Below are positions 1 to 12,158 of a stretch of DNA of 64,000 nucleotides, piece after piece. Source of the stretch: Paramarasmius palmivorus (taxonomy: Eukaryota > Basidiomycota > Agaricomycetes > Agaricales > Marasmiaceae); assembly GCA_037176845.1 (NCBI GenBank), contig JAYKXP010000179.1, forward strand, positions 1-64,000, written 5' to 3'. How positions within the stretch are numbered: the stretch's first letter is position 1; every line of letters begins with the position of its first letter. The notes beneath the pieces are model-generated. The model had not been told where the DNA came from. It was given only the letters and a program-made list of their open reading frames with translations, and made no database searches. The translations under genes were made by a program, and so were the position numbers.

Positions 1-1
1 T

Positions 2-1408
2 TTCCGGAATGGACTGTTTTTGGCTGGTCCAGAAAGCGCTGGCGCTGACCCTGGGCTTACGTGTTACAGGTAAGCATATTTGTCCTCTTCCAGCTAAACC
101 TTTCTGACACCTGAGCACCTGTTACCAGGAAAAACGGACCCCTAGTAGTGACGGATGCTAATCTCCTCCTGGGTCGCCTCTTACCAGACTATTTCCCAAA
201 GATCTTTGGGCTGAGTGAAAAAGAACCTCTCGATATCGATGCGTCGCGGACGGCTTTTGAGAAGGTCGTCAAGGAGGTTAATGATAGCTATGGTTCGGCT
301 GAAGGAGATGTGAATGCGAAGAAGGAATGGTCGTTTGATGAAGTTGTTTATGGGTTAGTCTACCTTGCTTTGATTTTACTTTTTGAAATTGACCGATTTT
401 GGTAAGGTTCATCAAAGTGGCCAATGAAACTATGTGTAGACTGATCCGAGCGCTAACTGAGGCGAGAGGTTATGCTACGGGGCAACATGTGTACGTTCTT
501 ACCTTTCGCTCCTCTGTCTTTGCGACTAACCACCTCGAGATAGACTTGCATCCTTCGGTGGCGCAGGCGGTCAACACGCATGTGAAATTGCCAAATTACT
601 TGGGATACACACCATCTTGATCCACCGATACTCATCGGTGTTGAGTGCATATGGATTAGCACTGGCCGACCGGTAAAATTCCTTCTCCTAATCCTTGCTT
701 TTCGTTCCCGCCACTGAAATACCGACAGCGCACATGAAATTCAAGCTCCAAGCTCCACCTTCTACACGGCCAACAACAAACCCGAGCTAATATCGCGTCT
801 AGACAAACTCGAAGCAGAAGTTCGTGAAGAACTCCGGAAACAGGGCTTCGAGGGTACGCGAGTGCGCGTGGAAAGGATGCTGAATATGCGATTTGAGGGC
901 ACGGATACGGCGTTGATGGTTTTACCTGAGGGTGACGAAAAGGTCGGAGAAGAAGGCGAAGATTTCTTGAAAGCGTTTAGAAGGACGTATAAGAATGAGT
1001 TTGGGTTCTTATTAGAGGGGAAAACGATTGTTGTTGACGATATCAAGGTGAGTTTGACGCGGTTCTGAATGGCTGGGTAATTTTAGCACTGATTGAATCC
1101 TGCAGGTTCGAGGTATTGGCAAGACGTTCGACTCGCTCGGCGAGACGGTCTTTTCAGAGATGGATAGACTGCGTGAATCCGACGCTATCAAGCCGGCTGC
1201 GAAAGAGAAGATAGATTCAAGGCATTCGGTGTACTTTGACAGAATTGGCCGAGTTGATGATACCCCTGTATACCTCTTGGATAAACTGGACATTGGAGAG
1301 CAGGTTCATGGGCCGGCGATCGTCATTGATGATACGCAGACGATAGTCGTTGTACCTGGCGCTAAGGCGGTTCTAGGAAGGAAACATCTGGTGATTGAGT
1401 TGGATTAG
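2..1408 (+). CDS. 5-oxoprolinase, hydantoinase-A half, 5' end outside window
   Basis: 5-oxoprolinase is the cytosolic ATP-dependent enzyme of the glutathione cycle that opens 5-oxoproline to glutamate. Six exons read as one frame: 2-69, 129-353, 407-490, 544-672, 729-1047 and 1106-1408, all with GT-AG introns of 53-59 nt. Recognisable family blocks are [10 protein letters not shown] (exon 1), [21 protein letters not shown] (exon 2, residues trimmed to the core), [11 protein letters not shown] (exon 3), [18 protein letters not shown] (exon 4) and GIGKTF (exon 6). The frame ends with KHLVIELD and a TAG, which is where the HyuA half normally runs into the HyuB half in the ~1,280-residue eukaryotic protein. 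No HyuB sequence follows, so the gene is either a C-terminally truncated copy or a HyuA-only paralogue. No stop or frameshift is visible inside the exons. A broken second copy lies at 46885-46100 on the other strand. Confidence 0.9.
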
Positions 1409-2531
1409 TGCAAGGCAAGGCAACGATGTATTAATAGGTGTGCTTATAATTGGATCTTCCTAATCCTGAATGGCCCTACTATGTCGCAACCAGAGCAAGA
1501 AATTTTTGCCGATAATTGACCGGTGACAACGCGAATCATCCCTTGACCTCGTTCCACTCGGTTCCTTCGTCAATGTCAACCTCCAGTCGTCCCCCAAGCT
1601 GTCTCGTCTACGTTCCTTTGCACAGAAACTTTCGAATGAACCCGCCAGCGATGGCTCTACGCGGCTGCCTAAATCGTTTTGACCTAGATTAAGAAACAAT
1701 CTTACACGTTAGTCCAACCTACAGTCTCCATTCCAACAAGCTAATAATTAACATCACCTCTAGGACGAAACTCCAGTACCCAGTGCTCGCCACCTCGGGT
1801 TTTTGTTCTTATTCTCGAGCAGGCTGAGGATCATCATTCCATTTCGACCTGTACAAATTTCGTGGACGTTGGGTTTGGTAACACCAGCGGGGCATAGAAG
1901 GCTTGGTTCGGAGGCTTTAGTTTGCCGTCTTTGGTTGAAAATTATCTGATCTATGTGTCCAGGTGAGTACTTTCGTAGTTCTGCACTGTCCTGTTCCTTA
2001 CTTTCCGACTTGCTGACACCGTATCGTCAACAGTGACCACTCCAATGTAGTGACCAGTCCTCCATCTTATGGACATCCAAAAACTAAATCAAAGTTCCTT
2101 CCCTTCTCGCCATCCGTTTTTGTTACCGTACCTCCAGCGCCACCACCAGCACCTCACCGGCCTCACCTACCTTATCTTCAGGTGCCGCTCGCCGGGAATT
2201 TGAAGCCTCAAGTTCTTGCACCATCACGCAAAACATTGAATAGGGTGGGCTTAGGATCGTTGGTTGGCCTTTCCTTCACCTGGCGCCCACGATAAGACCC
2301 TAAACCTACATCGTGCAGCGCTCTTTCGAAGCTGCCCCATGTTGTCAACAAGCGCTGTGAATGTCATTCTTCCTCAGGCTGTTTGCCATGCGGCATGACT
2401 CACAGCAATACAATCGATATCGATGTCATTCGTTCACGTGCTCAACGTCCGACTGCTGCATGGGAACAGCCTTAGGGTGAACATGCGTTCTGCACACACG
2501 CACCTTAACCCTCAACCACCACCATCTCCCC
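1409..2531. other. Non-coding flank upstream of family-1 copy A, duplicated elsewhere
   Basis: I see no convincing gene here. Bases about 1530-1690 match the minus strand of 34310-34130, and 2180-2531 matches the stretches just upstream of copies B (27340-27530), C (33780-33322) and D (54300-54004). A recurring landmark is the run CATGCGGCATGACTCAC near 2390. The match shows that the family-1 genes were duplicated together with several hundred bases of upstream DNA. Confidence 0.6.
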
Positions 2532-4847
2532 ATGGCGTTCATAGGCTGCTCCCAGGTTACTATTCACGGTGGAGTCTTTTCAGCTGTCGGAGGTGATCAA
2601 CACAACAACAACTATAGCCAAGGAAACCTAGTGCAAGTAACAGAGGGACAGCCGTCCGCTTTGGCTCAGGTATGTTGATAGATTGCTGGCATCTGTCTCG
2701 TTTTTCTGATGTTGAAACCCTCAGTTCCATGAACTAAAAGTGGCGAATATCCGTCTCAAACGAAGAATTGGGGATACCATGGTGGTAATAGTGGATAAAA
2801 GAGGCGATATAAAAGAAACCCTGAACGCTCGTCGAACTCTCCACGCTGTTAGCATCCGCGGGGAGGATAAAGACGAAGAATTTTTACATGTTCAGTATAG
2901 CGGCTCTGACGCTATTCGAGTAAGGATACCCTCATTTTCAATTCTAACATCGCTGATCACCCTGCATCTGTATAGGCTTATGAGCACGATCTCAAAACCT
3001 TTTCTACTGTCAAGTGAGTAGTCCATATCCCTGTCCTCGAGTCTTCCATGTACTGATAAAGATGCAGAGACGTAAACTGGGTGGAGCTTTTTGGATATAT
3101 TGCCTACAACGCGTTGCCGGCACTCGTCTTTTATGATGGTGAGGCCAATAATTTCTGTGATAGAAGGATGCTTATCTGCATCCGCCCCAGCGCTTGTACC
3201 GGTATCGCACATATTCGAACGAAATAGCTTCTCGTCCATGTTACAAATATATCTTTGCTATGTGCGGTGAAACTCGTTATCTGCTCCATTTTCTCTATTC
3301 TAACCTTCTTCTTTACTCAGTCAGCAACAACACAAGGGGTGGTTGCGGAAACAGTATGTAAACTCCTCGAAGTACCAACTTGATTCTCACAATTGAGCTT
3401 TAGCGGTTTCGTGAACTATGGACCAACCCCCGAAATGGCACGTTTCACCGAGGGCCCTTCGTGGCTGATTCATCTGGCCTAAATTACAATGTTTGGTCCT
3501 GGTCAGGTCTCACACTTCCCGGTAGCGAGCATCCTTCCCTCGACCTCCAGACCTACAACAACACCAGCACTCTTTTCCAATACCTCATCGGAATTCTTCC
3601 CATATACAATATCATCCGAGGAATCTGCCAGTCTCACAGAGCAACCCCAGAGTGGCCTGACAACAAAGATGCCAAACTCATCCTCTCATCTCTCCCTGGC
3701 ACAATTTACCACAGAACAACTCGAGAGGTTATTACTCACTACCTGGGAGACAGAGATCAATGGTATTACGACCCCTGGGAAGAGCAGTTTCATGTACCGG
3801 ATGCTATGCGAGGAAACATGCTCGTGATGGATGATAGATCTGTTAGGTGTGTTTGAAATGGTGTTGAAGTGGTTATTTGGGCTGATTGGGGGTATAGGTT
3901 TATGTTGATGCCAGCAGACATTGCCAGTGTCAAGTCGTTTGAGTTATATTACGATTTGCAGCCTGGAGGTGTGCAGAATTCCTTTGTGGATTCGTGGGTG
4001 TCACAGGCACATGGGATTTTCAGCCAGCTTGGGATTGAAGAGGGTGAATGGGGGAAGTATTGTGAGTTTATTGTGGTTCTTGTCAGAGTCCTGGTACTGA
4101 TTGATGAACAGCTGTTTTGGATCACTTTTACCTCAACTTTGAACGGGGACGGAAAGAAGAAGGATCACATATACACACTTACATCCCCCATCAACACCGA
4201 TATACCTCTTCATCCGACCTGTCCCCAACCCCTCTGATGACAAGAATGAGTGGGATGATTGGCTGGGAGGGAGGAGCTACTATTGGTCGTACAACTCCAC
4301 TGGGAAAGGGGAGATGTCGGAGGATGAGTGGCGGAGGTTGGGCCTTCCATTGTTCAAGACTTCTATTGAAGTATGGCACTATTGGTGGGATCATGATGCC
4401 CATGATGCAATCGAAATGGTCAATCGTCACGAAGGCTTTGATCCCTTGTCGTTGGATCTGGCCCGATCTCTTGGGCATACGGTTCTTGAGGTTGTTGGTG
4501 ACGGGCATTTTGAGGAGGTCGAAGATGAAGGTGAGCTCTCCGTTCTTCCATCAATGCATAACTCTAATACAGAACATTCTTAAGATGACAAGCCCTTGGC
4601 CATAGATATTGGTACCGAGTCAGCCCAGCCATTCGCACTTCCATCGAAATTCGAGGAGAGGATGCGATGGATCCGTGCATATCGCTCGTTATTTTTGGGC
4701 TATGCAAGAACATCATCAAGCGAGGATAGCCCGTGCCAGATGGACCAGATATCGCAGATGTTGATTGAGGTGGTGCACCAAAATGTTACATATCAACATT
4801 CTTGTTTACACTCCTATAATGTTCTGTGTTGCATTAATCTATTCTAA
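2532..4847 (+). pseudogene. Family-1 gene copy A (unrecognised mushroom family), frameshifted
   Basis: Function unknown. I recall similar unannotated proteins in Agaricomycetes but no named domain. Exons by eye: 2532-2669, 2725-2919, 2976-3013, 3068-3138, 3191-3261, 3321-3353, 3404-3846, 3898-4071, then a long exon from about 4112 and a last exon from about 4587. The N-terminus has a Gly/Asn-rich motif, VTIHGGVFSAVGGDQHNNN, followed by a basic segment RLKRRIG. Later blocks are NWVELFGYIAYNALPALVF, VWSWSGLTLPG, LPGTIYHRTTREVI and a Trp-rich end, WDDWLGGRSYYWS. Compared with copies B, C and D, one base is missing near 4186-4195 (after an ATCCCC run), which shifts the frame inside the long exon. 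The last exon (DDKPLAIDIGTESAQ...) does not match the tails of B, C and D. A is therefore probably non-functional, unless the missing base is an assembly error. Confidence 0.65.
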
Positions 4848-7190
4848 TTATCATGTGTACACCTTCTAAGTAGTGTAAAAACAGTTTGTATACCACCGCG
4901 CGGCAGACGAAAATTGTGAATGGCATTTGACGTGACTGGTACCCATGCCGAGGTGGTGTAGTTGTTCCCATCTGTGCACGCAAATCCAGCTGGTCAAGAA
5001 CCACATCCCTAGAAGCTCCAATAGCCCACAAGCCATCTTTATTGATGCCCCCGACTCGGATACCTGCATGCGTAATCATTTCTTGAGTTTTTGGGGCTTC
5101 GGTCTACTTGGTGGGAGGCATAGGTGTGAGATCGATGCAAGCGGCTGCTGAAAGTGCTGGACAGGATGGACAGGCATCATATTTATGCCTGGTGCGTGGG
5201 TATAGGTGTCAAATATTGAATTGGGCAGGATGTACAGGGCGTAGTATTGAGGTAGCACTGAAATAGCAGGAACGGAGAGGCGGTGTGGGCTCTGGGGGTA
5301 GAACTATGATGTAGCCTTTTGTTCTAGTGCACGTAGGAAGGGGATAGAGTGATGCGTATGTCAAAGATTGAGGATTCTGATTTCGTAGGGTGACCGAGGT
5401 TGAGGCATGTGCATCTGAATCCTGATATTGAGGCAGGTCAAGGTCTAGGCAGTGACAACACTGAGAGCGAGGAATGAAGCAAAGGGATGAAAACACACCT
5501 GTTCTTTATTCATCCTGTAAGATCCCCACTCTGAGCACCGAAAGAGGTTGTGGTACCGAGGCCAAAGGCACGACGCATGGTGTTGCCCCGAGAGATGGGC
5601 TGAGCGTGCTACCAGGGATTTGATGAAGGAACACATACCTATGGTGAGGTCGGATAAGATGGATTGAGAATGTTGACGGTGCATTGGATGGACAAGAGGT
5701 GGTGGTCAAAGTGGAAGCGTCCTGCCGCCAGTGCTTCTCTTCTCACAACGACCACCTCCTTCAACGCGTTCATCTCGGTAGGCATAGAAAGGTGTGTTCA
5801 GACTTTCTGTATACTGTTCTTAGATCTAACATACCTTTGAGAAGCTCATAAAAAATTGAATAAGAGATACCTCAAGAGGTACGACTGTCGGTGTGTTCAC
5901 TTTTCTCAATGTTCTTCACCATCGTTCATAGCTCTCCTATAGCTACCCAAGTACAAGCCCCAAAACGCCATCTAAACCTGCGAAGGTGTATTTCAATCCA
6001 TGCATACCCCAACATCTCCCTATCACCTTTTCAAACGCGCTCCTGCTTTCTATCACCTTTTCAAACACGCTTCTCGACACCACCTCGACACGTTCCCAAT
6101 CACTCCACGACAGTAGCCTACACAAAGCCTCAACCACTTCGACCTAGGCTTCAGTCTCTCTCATTTCGCAATATGGGCTATACACGTCCCTTTTCTTCCT
6201 CCCACTCGCATTATAACGCGTCCCGTCGCCTGCACTCTACCCTTGCATCCTAGTGTTCACCCTACACCTTTCTCGTTCCCACCTCTCAAGATTCCGCAGG
6301 AATGACGCCTTCGCAATAATCCCAGCTTAATTCTCCATGTATGGCCCTTTTACCGCAATCGAGAATCCCAACCCTACGCAGTTACCCCCGCTCCCTTTGC
6401 TCACGCTAGCTATCGACCCTTGTCGTCCATTCCACCAAGTCGCGGACACGCTCGTGGTGGTTCATATACGTTTGTAGGGCGATGATAGACTTGTGGATAC
6501 AAAAATAGGCATGGTAGAATTGACAACTGAGTCGAGTTTGTTGGCCTACCAGTAAGTGCTCACTGTCCCTCACTTTACGTCGCGTTTTACTGACATACTT
6601 TTGTCTCCAGCAACAACAAAACCTCGCTGAAGTCCGGTTGTAGTCTTTTGGTGGATTGGCAGGCTTGAAAAAAAAATGCTCCTCAGCTGTCTCCCGCACA
6701 CCCGCCTTCCTCAATGTCCAAACGTCCACTCTCTGCCCCCTACCACCTTGTAGCCACCTACTCTTCCGAAATCCATCTTCCAGATCCATACCCCAAGCTC
6801 ATCCTAAGCTTCACGAGCGTTCCTGGGTTGTTCTACCAACCAACACCTTCATTTCCTCTTCTTCGGCTCCGCACATTTACACCCCCAGCTCCACCCGAAC
6901 TCGAGCTCTGTCACCTTTCTTCCTTTGCTCATTGAGACCTACCCAAAAAATCTAGCCTGGTTTTGCATGCACCAAGCTCACGGGATTGTCAGCGCGATAC
7001 GTCGTGGAGGTGGACAAACAAGAGTGGAGCACGATGATGGTGGGCCTTGAAGCTTGAGGTACAAGCTTTCAACGTTGCTCTAGGACAGCAGTATCAGCAC
7101 CTTGAGAGCAACTAGCTCGTAGACCAAGGTGTTACTTACCTAGCTCGTTAACTTCTCTTGAGCTGTGATTTCCATCCTCCTTCAACCGAC
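4848..7190 (+). repeat. Family-2 unit U1 (S arm minus, centre ~5728, R arm plus)
   Basis: This is one unit of a repeat family seen about twelve times in the window. Two arms diverge from a GC-rich centre (here CCTGCCGCCAGTGCTTCTC at 5721-5739). The S arm reads on the minus strand from about 5725 to 4850 and contains CLWPRYHNLFRCSEWG near 5600, a CxxC-type stretch shared with other units, and ends near 5050 with GINKDGLWAIG. The R arm reads on the plus strand from 5740 to about 7100 with intron-like boundaries (GTAAGT at 6551, CTCCAG at 6610) and the exon-edge phrase QQQNLAEV. Both arms carry many stops, so I treat this as a decayed gene pair. The S arm is tail-to-tail with copy A, as also seen at copies C and D. 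Confidence 0.6.
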
Positions 7191-9130
7191 GAAGGACCGA
7201 CCTCGACGCTCATTCCAGTCAAACATGTAATCCCCGAGCTTGGTAACCCGATACCCCCAGAATCGCCTCTGCATCCAACATTGTAGGATGATCAAGGTCT
7301 CCCCGTAGATGTTCGGTGTTCGCTGAGGTGCGGAAATGCTAGAACATTCAACGCAGCGGAGGGTGGGATCTGTTGATATTCATGTAGTTGTTCGGTTTCG
7401 AGATATACATGCAGAGTGAGTAAAGGTCGTGAATATGGAAGACTGGTTCTCACCTTGTTCAAGCCCCATGACCCAGCTGATATAGTCAGCGAGGCATCTA
7501 CTCTCTGTCAACTGTTGCATTTGAGCGACGATAGACCGAGATCCAAACTGTTGAGACCTCGGGGTGTGGATTTGGGGTGTTGGCATCGGTCGGGTGTGTG
7601 TGTGGAGATCCAGTCATCAATTCCTTGACGGTTCTTCTGGTAAGATCAAATTTGGCGTATAGGCAGGGTAAAGTTGGTTGGGAGGACGGTGGGGCTGGGC
7701 TACGGGGGGTGTTCTTGGTGGTAGCAAAGCTGTAGGTGGGCCGAGTACTCCAAGGTCAATCCCTAGGTGGAGTTGAGGCTATGATAGCTGGAAATGAGGC
7801 GAAGTAATAGAAGCGCACCTTTTCCTGATCATCCAGTCAGTGGACTGCCTACTCAGAACAACGAAAGAAGTCGGATTGTTGAGGTCGGCGGCCATGACGC
7901 GTTTTGTACTGAGAGATGGTTAAGCGTGCTGCCAGGGATGTAGGAGTGAAATCACGCACCTATTGCAACGTTGGAAAAGATGTGAGTATGTTGGATTGGA
8001 ATATCTGGAGGCCTAGGAACATGGTTGGCTGAGGAAAGAGGTGGTGGTGGTCAATGTGCAAACTTTTTTGCCGCCGGCACTTCTCTCCTCCAAACAATCA
8101 TGTCGCGTTTGGCTCTTCACGGTGCTACAAAGGTGAAATCAACTATTTCCTTTGCATTGTACTCGATCTAATATATCTTCAAGAAACTCGCTCAAAGGGA
8201 CTGCAGCTTCAAACGACCATAAGTTGGACACGGATTCTCGTATGTACGCTAGTGCTCTCACTCAATGCTTTTCGTAGTTACTCACTCCTACGCAGGGACA
8301 GGCTCGATTTTTTATTCGCGCCTCTTACGGTGTATTCTCTGCATTGCCTTGAAACCTTCATAGACCTTATCCCTTCTCAAACACGCTTCCCGACGCTCGT
8401 CACCATTCCTCCCAATCACCTCCATGTCTCCAAAGGCCATAGCAATGATACCTCTCACAACTATGATCCGTTGACTTCTACCACCCAATCAGCTCGGGCT
8501 ACAGGTCTACTTCTGCACCCAACGTGTCCTGCCCTGGATTACTCCCAGTCTACGATCCAGAGCGGTAGTATCGCCGACCACATCCAAACTACTCTTTCCT
8601 AGTCTTGTCCCACGACGCATCAAGCATCTCTCTGCCGCATCTGGCGCTCATTGATGTCCTCGTTGTAATAACAGTGATTGCCGTCCTGCTCCTCTTTCTC
8701 GGCCATTCTCCTCGCGCACTCGATTGTAGCCGAAAGAGCTGGATCGCGTCTTGGTAGTCATGAGAGATTCATGGGTTACCTAGACAGTGTCAGAACCAGA
8801 GTTTGATTGGTTCTGAAAGAACTCAGAGTACCGTTTTGGGTGAGTACTTGGTGTTCCCCATCTTTTCAGTGTCACGACGTTTTATTAACTTGTATCCTTC
8901 TACAGCAGCATCTTCAGCTTTGACATCTCAACCGAATCAAGAAATTCAAACTTCTACCTGCGCATCATCTCCCCAAAGCCATGTTCAGCGTCTTGAGAGC
9001 TCGACATGTTCCTTAACGCGCCAACCTTTCCCAAAGCGCTCGACTTCTCAGATTTGGATTCTGAGCCTCATCACACAAAAGGGCAGATGGAGATACCAAC
9101 TTACCGGTGGATATGACGCCCAAGACTCGT
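7191..9130 (+). repeat. Family-2 unit U2, truncated near the Plavaka-like element
   Basis: The centre is GCCGCCGGCACTTCTC at 8070-8085. The S arm (minus, 8070 to about 7190) matches units at 36897-38500 and 47868-49250, including a block reading ADYISWVMGLEQGE near 7470. The R arm (plus) matches other units from 8085 to about 8410. After that the similarity fades, and 8420-9130 holds sequence I cannot place, with one plausible intron (GTGAGT at 8839, TACAG near 8905). No intact gene was found. Confidence 0.5.
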
Positions 9131-9425
9131 GTACACTAGTTAACAAAAGTAATAACATGAGAACAACTTTGCTAAACTAATAGTAGTCAGTTATAAAAGT
9201 TATCACTGTTGAATAACTAGCACTCACCGGTTATCATAAAGTTATAGCCAGGTTATGACCATCCCGTTACCTGCTATCATCAGTTATCTAGCGTAGTGGC
9301 CAGTAATATATGTTTTAACGAGTTATAGTAGTCATCCCAGGGCACCCGAGTTGTAGCGCTTAATGCAGGTACTCACTTGTCACGCTAGGTAATATCTTGG
9401 TATAAAGGAATAAATTAAGAATAAT
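9130..9425. repeat. Left subterminal GTTAT-repeat array of the transposon
   Basis: GTTAT, TTATAAC and their complements recur about every 20-40 bases, for example CAGTTATAAAAGTTATC at 9190, CCGGTTATCATAAAGTTATAG at 9228 and AGTTATC at 9281. The same short words recur at 14930-15220 and are scarce between, as expected for subterminal transposase-binding repeats. Confidence 0.6.
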
Positions 9426-9441
9426 ATACTAGGAATACACT

Positions 9442-11535
9442 CTATACAGTTGCGTGTGCGATGAATTCATCGTCGCTATCGTCACTATCTGGTTCTTGAC
9501 TGTATATAGACTCATACTCTGATTCTACATCATAGTCCTCGCCGCTACCTGCTGGTAGTTGCGTCTCTTCCTCCTGCATATCTTCATACCCAGCCCCTGG
9601 TTCAATGACCTCCCCATTTTCGTTGTACAGCGGTAGGCGCCCTTCCTGGTCATCCAGACCGGCGTCTTTCCTAAACTGCTTGAGATATGTCCAGAATTGC
9701 TGGTGGCTGACACCTCCAGCACGAAATCTCATAAACATATCACGATCGACAAAACTATAGAATCACGTTAGTCACAGTGTACAAGATGGGCTAAACAGTA
9801 CGTACTGGTTCACATAATAGTACTTCCAATCTTTTGTTTCCACCACCTTTTCTCCAGCTGCATTGCGAGATTTTTGGCGACGAGCTAGGGACTCTGCATC
9901 CAGCATGTTCCTTCGCTCATCCATACCCAACTTGAAGCATGGAATCAAGTGAACAGCTCGGATGACGCAGTGAGGGTCCAGGAATTCAAAGGCCAGAGGG
10001 TCGTCTGGTAAACAAAAATGCAAGCGGTGAAGACACTTGGCCTTGAACCCGCTCCGATATCTCCCACTATTGTCCAATTCATACCAGCGTACCCAGATGA
10101 ACGGCAAAGTGGCCAGCTTGTTACCTCTAGACTTTTTGGGGTCTCCCCATAGCCGAACGTTGGCATGGTAGACGCCACAAACGCACCCATACATGTAAGG
10201 GTGTTCGCTTTCATCATCTTCTGCTGCAGAAGACAGGGTCATGATGTCGGCGTGGTTGGAGGGGTTCACGGAATCGACATCTTTGCGTAGGTCGTAGGTG
10301 AGATAATTGATTCGGATCTTGGCGTGCTCGTAGATACAGTCGCCACGTATTTCGAATTTGCGTTGCAAGTCGTCATTGACTTCCAAGTCTGGGAAATGGG
10401 CGCTGAGGAGCCGGTTAAAGAGATGGGCTCGGAGTTTTGGGACAAAGTCCTGAGTAGGCGTAGAGAAAAAGCTTCAGATCGTTTGAAAGAGACATACCTT
10501 TAATGCTTCATCTCCATCGTCGTCAAAATCGGACAGCAACCTTCGATTACGCTGTCCAGTGGAGACCTGGACGGTGTCGTCTGCTCCCATTAGCTGAAGG
10601 GGCTCGTCAAGCAACTCCTTCATCTGCTGCTTCTTGGATGTACGTGCGCTGGTAGGCTCTCGTCCAGCTATCTTGCGAAGTTCTCGTGCACGCTGATCAT
10701 GTTTAGCGATCTGCCCCTCGAATTGATTCCTGTTGGTCTTTTCGTAGAACGACTTGACGAGCTTGTGACTAACTTCTCCCTGCAGGTAGGCGTGAGTAAA
10801 CAATATGATTAGGAAAAAGATAACTTACAATAGTGGAGCTATACCCGTCAGTCGTACCGTACTTTCTGAGCAACTCAGCATAGTCACCCAGAAAATGAAG
10901 CTTTGCCGTCTCCAAGTTTAACTTGCGAGAACGAGCACCAACATTTTCATCGGCCTGTGCAGCCTCTCCCTTTGACAACTTGTCCGCGGCTCGTCTTTTT
11001 CTTCGTCTGACTTCGGCGGGAGTTTCTTTGGTGTCGTACTTGAAAGAGTCGTTGGTGAATTTACGTATAAGCTGGCCCAGTAGTCGCGTTACTTGCTCCA
11101 AAGAGTGGATCTCAGAGTCGGTGACCATACGCAGCTTGGCATACGCATGCCATGTTGCTAGCGTATGTAACAGGTCTTGGACAAGCCTGTCAAACTCGGC
11201 ATCTTCGAAGATACCGTCGAAGCAAGGAATCGCGCACTAGAAAGCAAAGTTAGATCACCAAAGATGTGAACTATGGGTATATTACCTGTAAGATGTCCTC
11301 AAAATCTCGTGCCGCCAGTTTCTTCATATCGGAAACATTGTTATGGAACCGTCGGATAACCGAGCGTCCATATGTTGGCGTCTGGCGAAAACTGAAGGGC
11401 AATGAGTAAGCAGAACAAACAATGAATTGATGACGCTTACCGATAATCCAACTCTGTGACCTTTGATGGTCCAGAGGAATAGAGTAGACGTACAAGGTGT
11501 ATAAGGACGGCTTTCCAGGTTTGGTGCATACACAC
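9442..11535 (-). pseudogene. Plavaka-type transposase, C-terminal remnant
   Basis: The protein reads from about 11535 down to 9442 through several short introns. Landmarks in order are WKAVLIHLVRLLYSS (about 11505), TYGRSVIRRFHNN (11360), KKLAARDFEDILQ (11310), the KLHFLGDYAELLRKYGTTDGYS block (10880), VRWYELDNSGRYRSGFK (10080) and the terminal VDRDMFMRFRAGGVSHQQF (9740). This order matches the C-terminal half of the Plavaka-like transposases common in mushrooms. The usual HEFELG motif expected just before WKAV is absent, and the match stops at about 11535, so the upstream half with most of the catalytic DDE region is gone. The C-terminal tail is acidic (Asp/Glu/Ser-rich). Its opposite-strand neighbour at 11553 begins where this remnant ends, which suggests a rearrangement point. 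Confidence 0.75.
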
Positions 11536-11552
11536 GTCCAGATCCAGCGCTC

Positions 11553-12158
11553 ATGAACGAGGATCCCGCATTCAACCCCAACTTTAGCTACTTCGAAGGG
11601 ACTGATGAATTCAATGATCCGTTTGAGATGCAAACACCAACCCCTGCTTGGCGAGATGTCATTCGTCACCCCAGCCAACTCTGGCTCTATGAAGCATCAA
11701 ATACGACTACTCTATGATTCAAGTCTATTGTAAACGGTATGGTCGACGGTCGCAAGTTCAAGAAGAAGAAGATGGATGTGTATATACTCAGTTCAGATCA
11801 CGAGACAACAGCTGTAGTGGAGTACTACAAGCGCGGTCATCCTATTCCTCCCGCCGTCGAGTTTCAGCCTGTCAATCCTCTTGTAAATACAATGGAGCCC
11901 ATATTCATCTTCCGAGGACCTCATGCCAACCGTATCGCAGTACGTGCGAGTACATCTCCAATCGACAGACGTCTCCATCTCTGTGGGTTTCTTGTCCCAA
12001 ACCTAGCCACGAAGACGATAGATTTCACTGCTCCTTTACAGTTTCTACCAGAAGACGCCTGTGTATTATCAGTAAAAAAACATGTAACGGACGAACTGCA
12101 GCACTATGTAACAGCGTGGAAGAATGCTCAGGAAGCAACTCTTCGACGTCGTAAGTAG
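11553..12158 (+). pseudogene. Unrecognised ORF inside the transposon, one in-frame TGA
   Basis: From ATG 11553 the frame runs 54 codons (MNEDPAFNPNFSYFEG...) to a TGA at 11715. It then continues in the same frame without another stop to a TAG at 12156, giving about 201 codons in all. The second part contains a basic patch (GRKFKKKKMD) and FIFRGPHANRIAVRAS. I do not recognise the protein. Because the reading character continues across the stop, the simplest view is one ORF with a nonsense change; the codon could have been CGA. It overlaps the rearrangement point at the end of the transposase remnant and may be the piece that replaced the transposase front half. Confidence 0.5.

Noticed and set aside
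3489..3827. Alternative frame of family-1 exon 7 (MFGPGQVSHFP...)
   Set aside because: It is shifted relative to exon 6. The frame with NVWSWSG and TIYHRTTREV joins both neighbouring exons and is the one conserved at the residue level among A-D.
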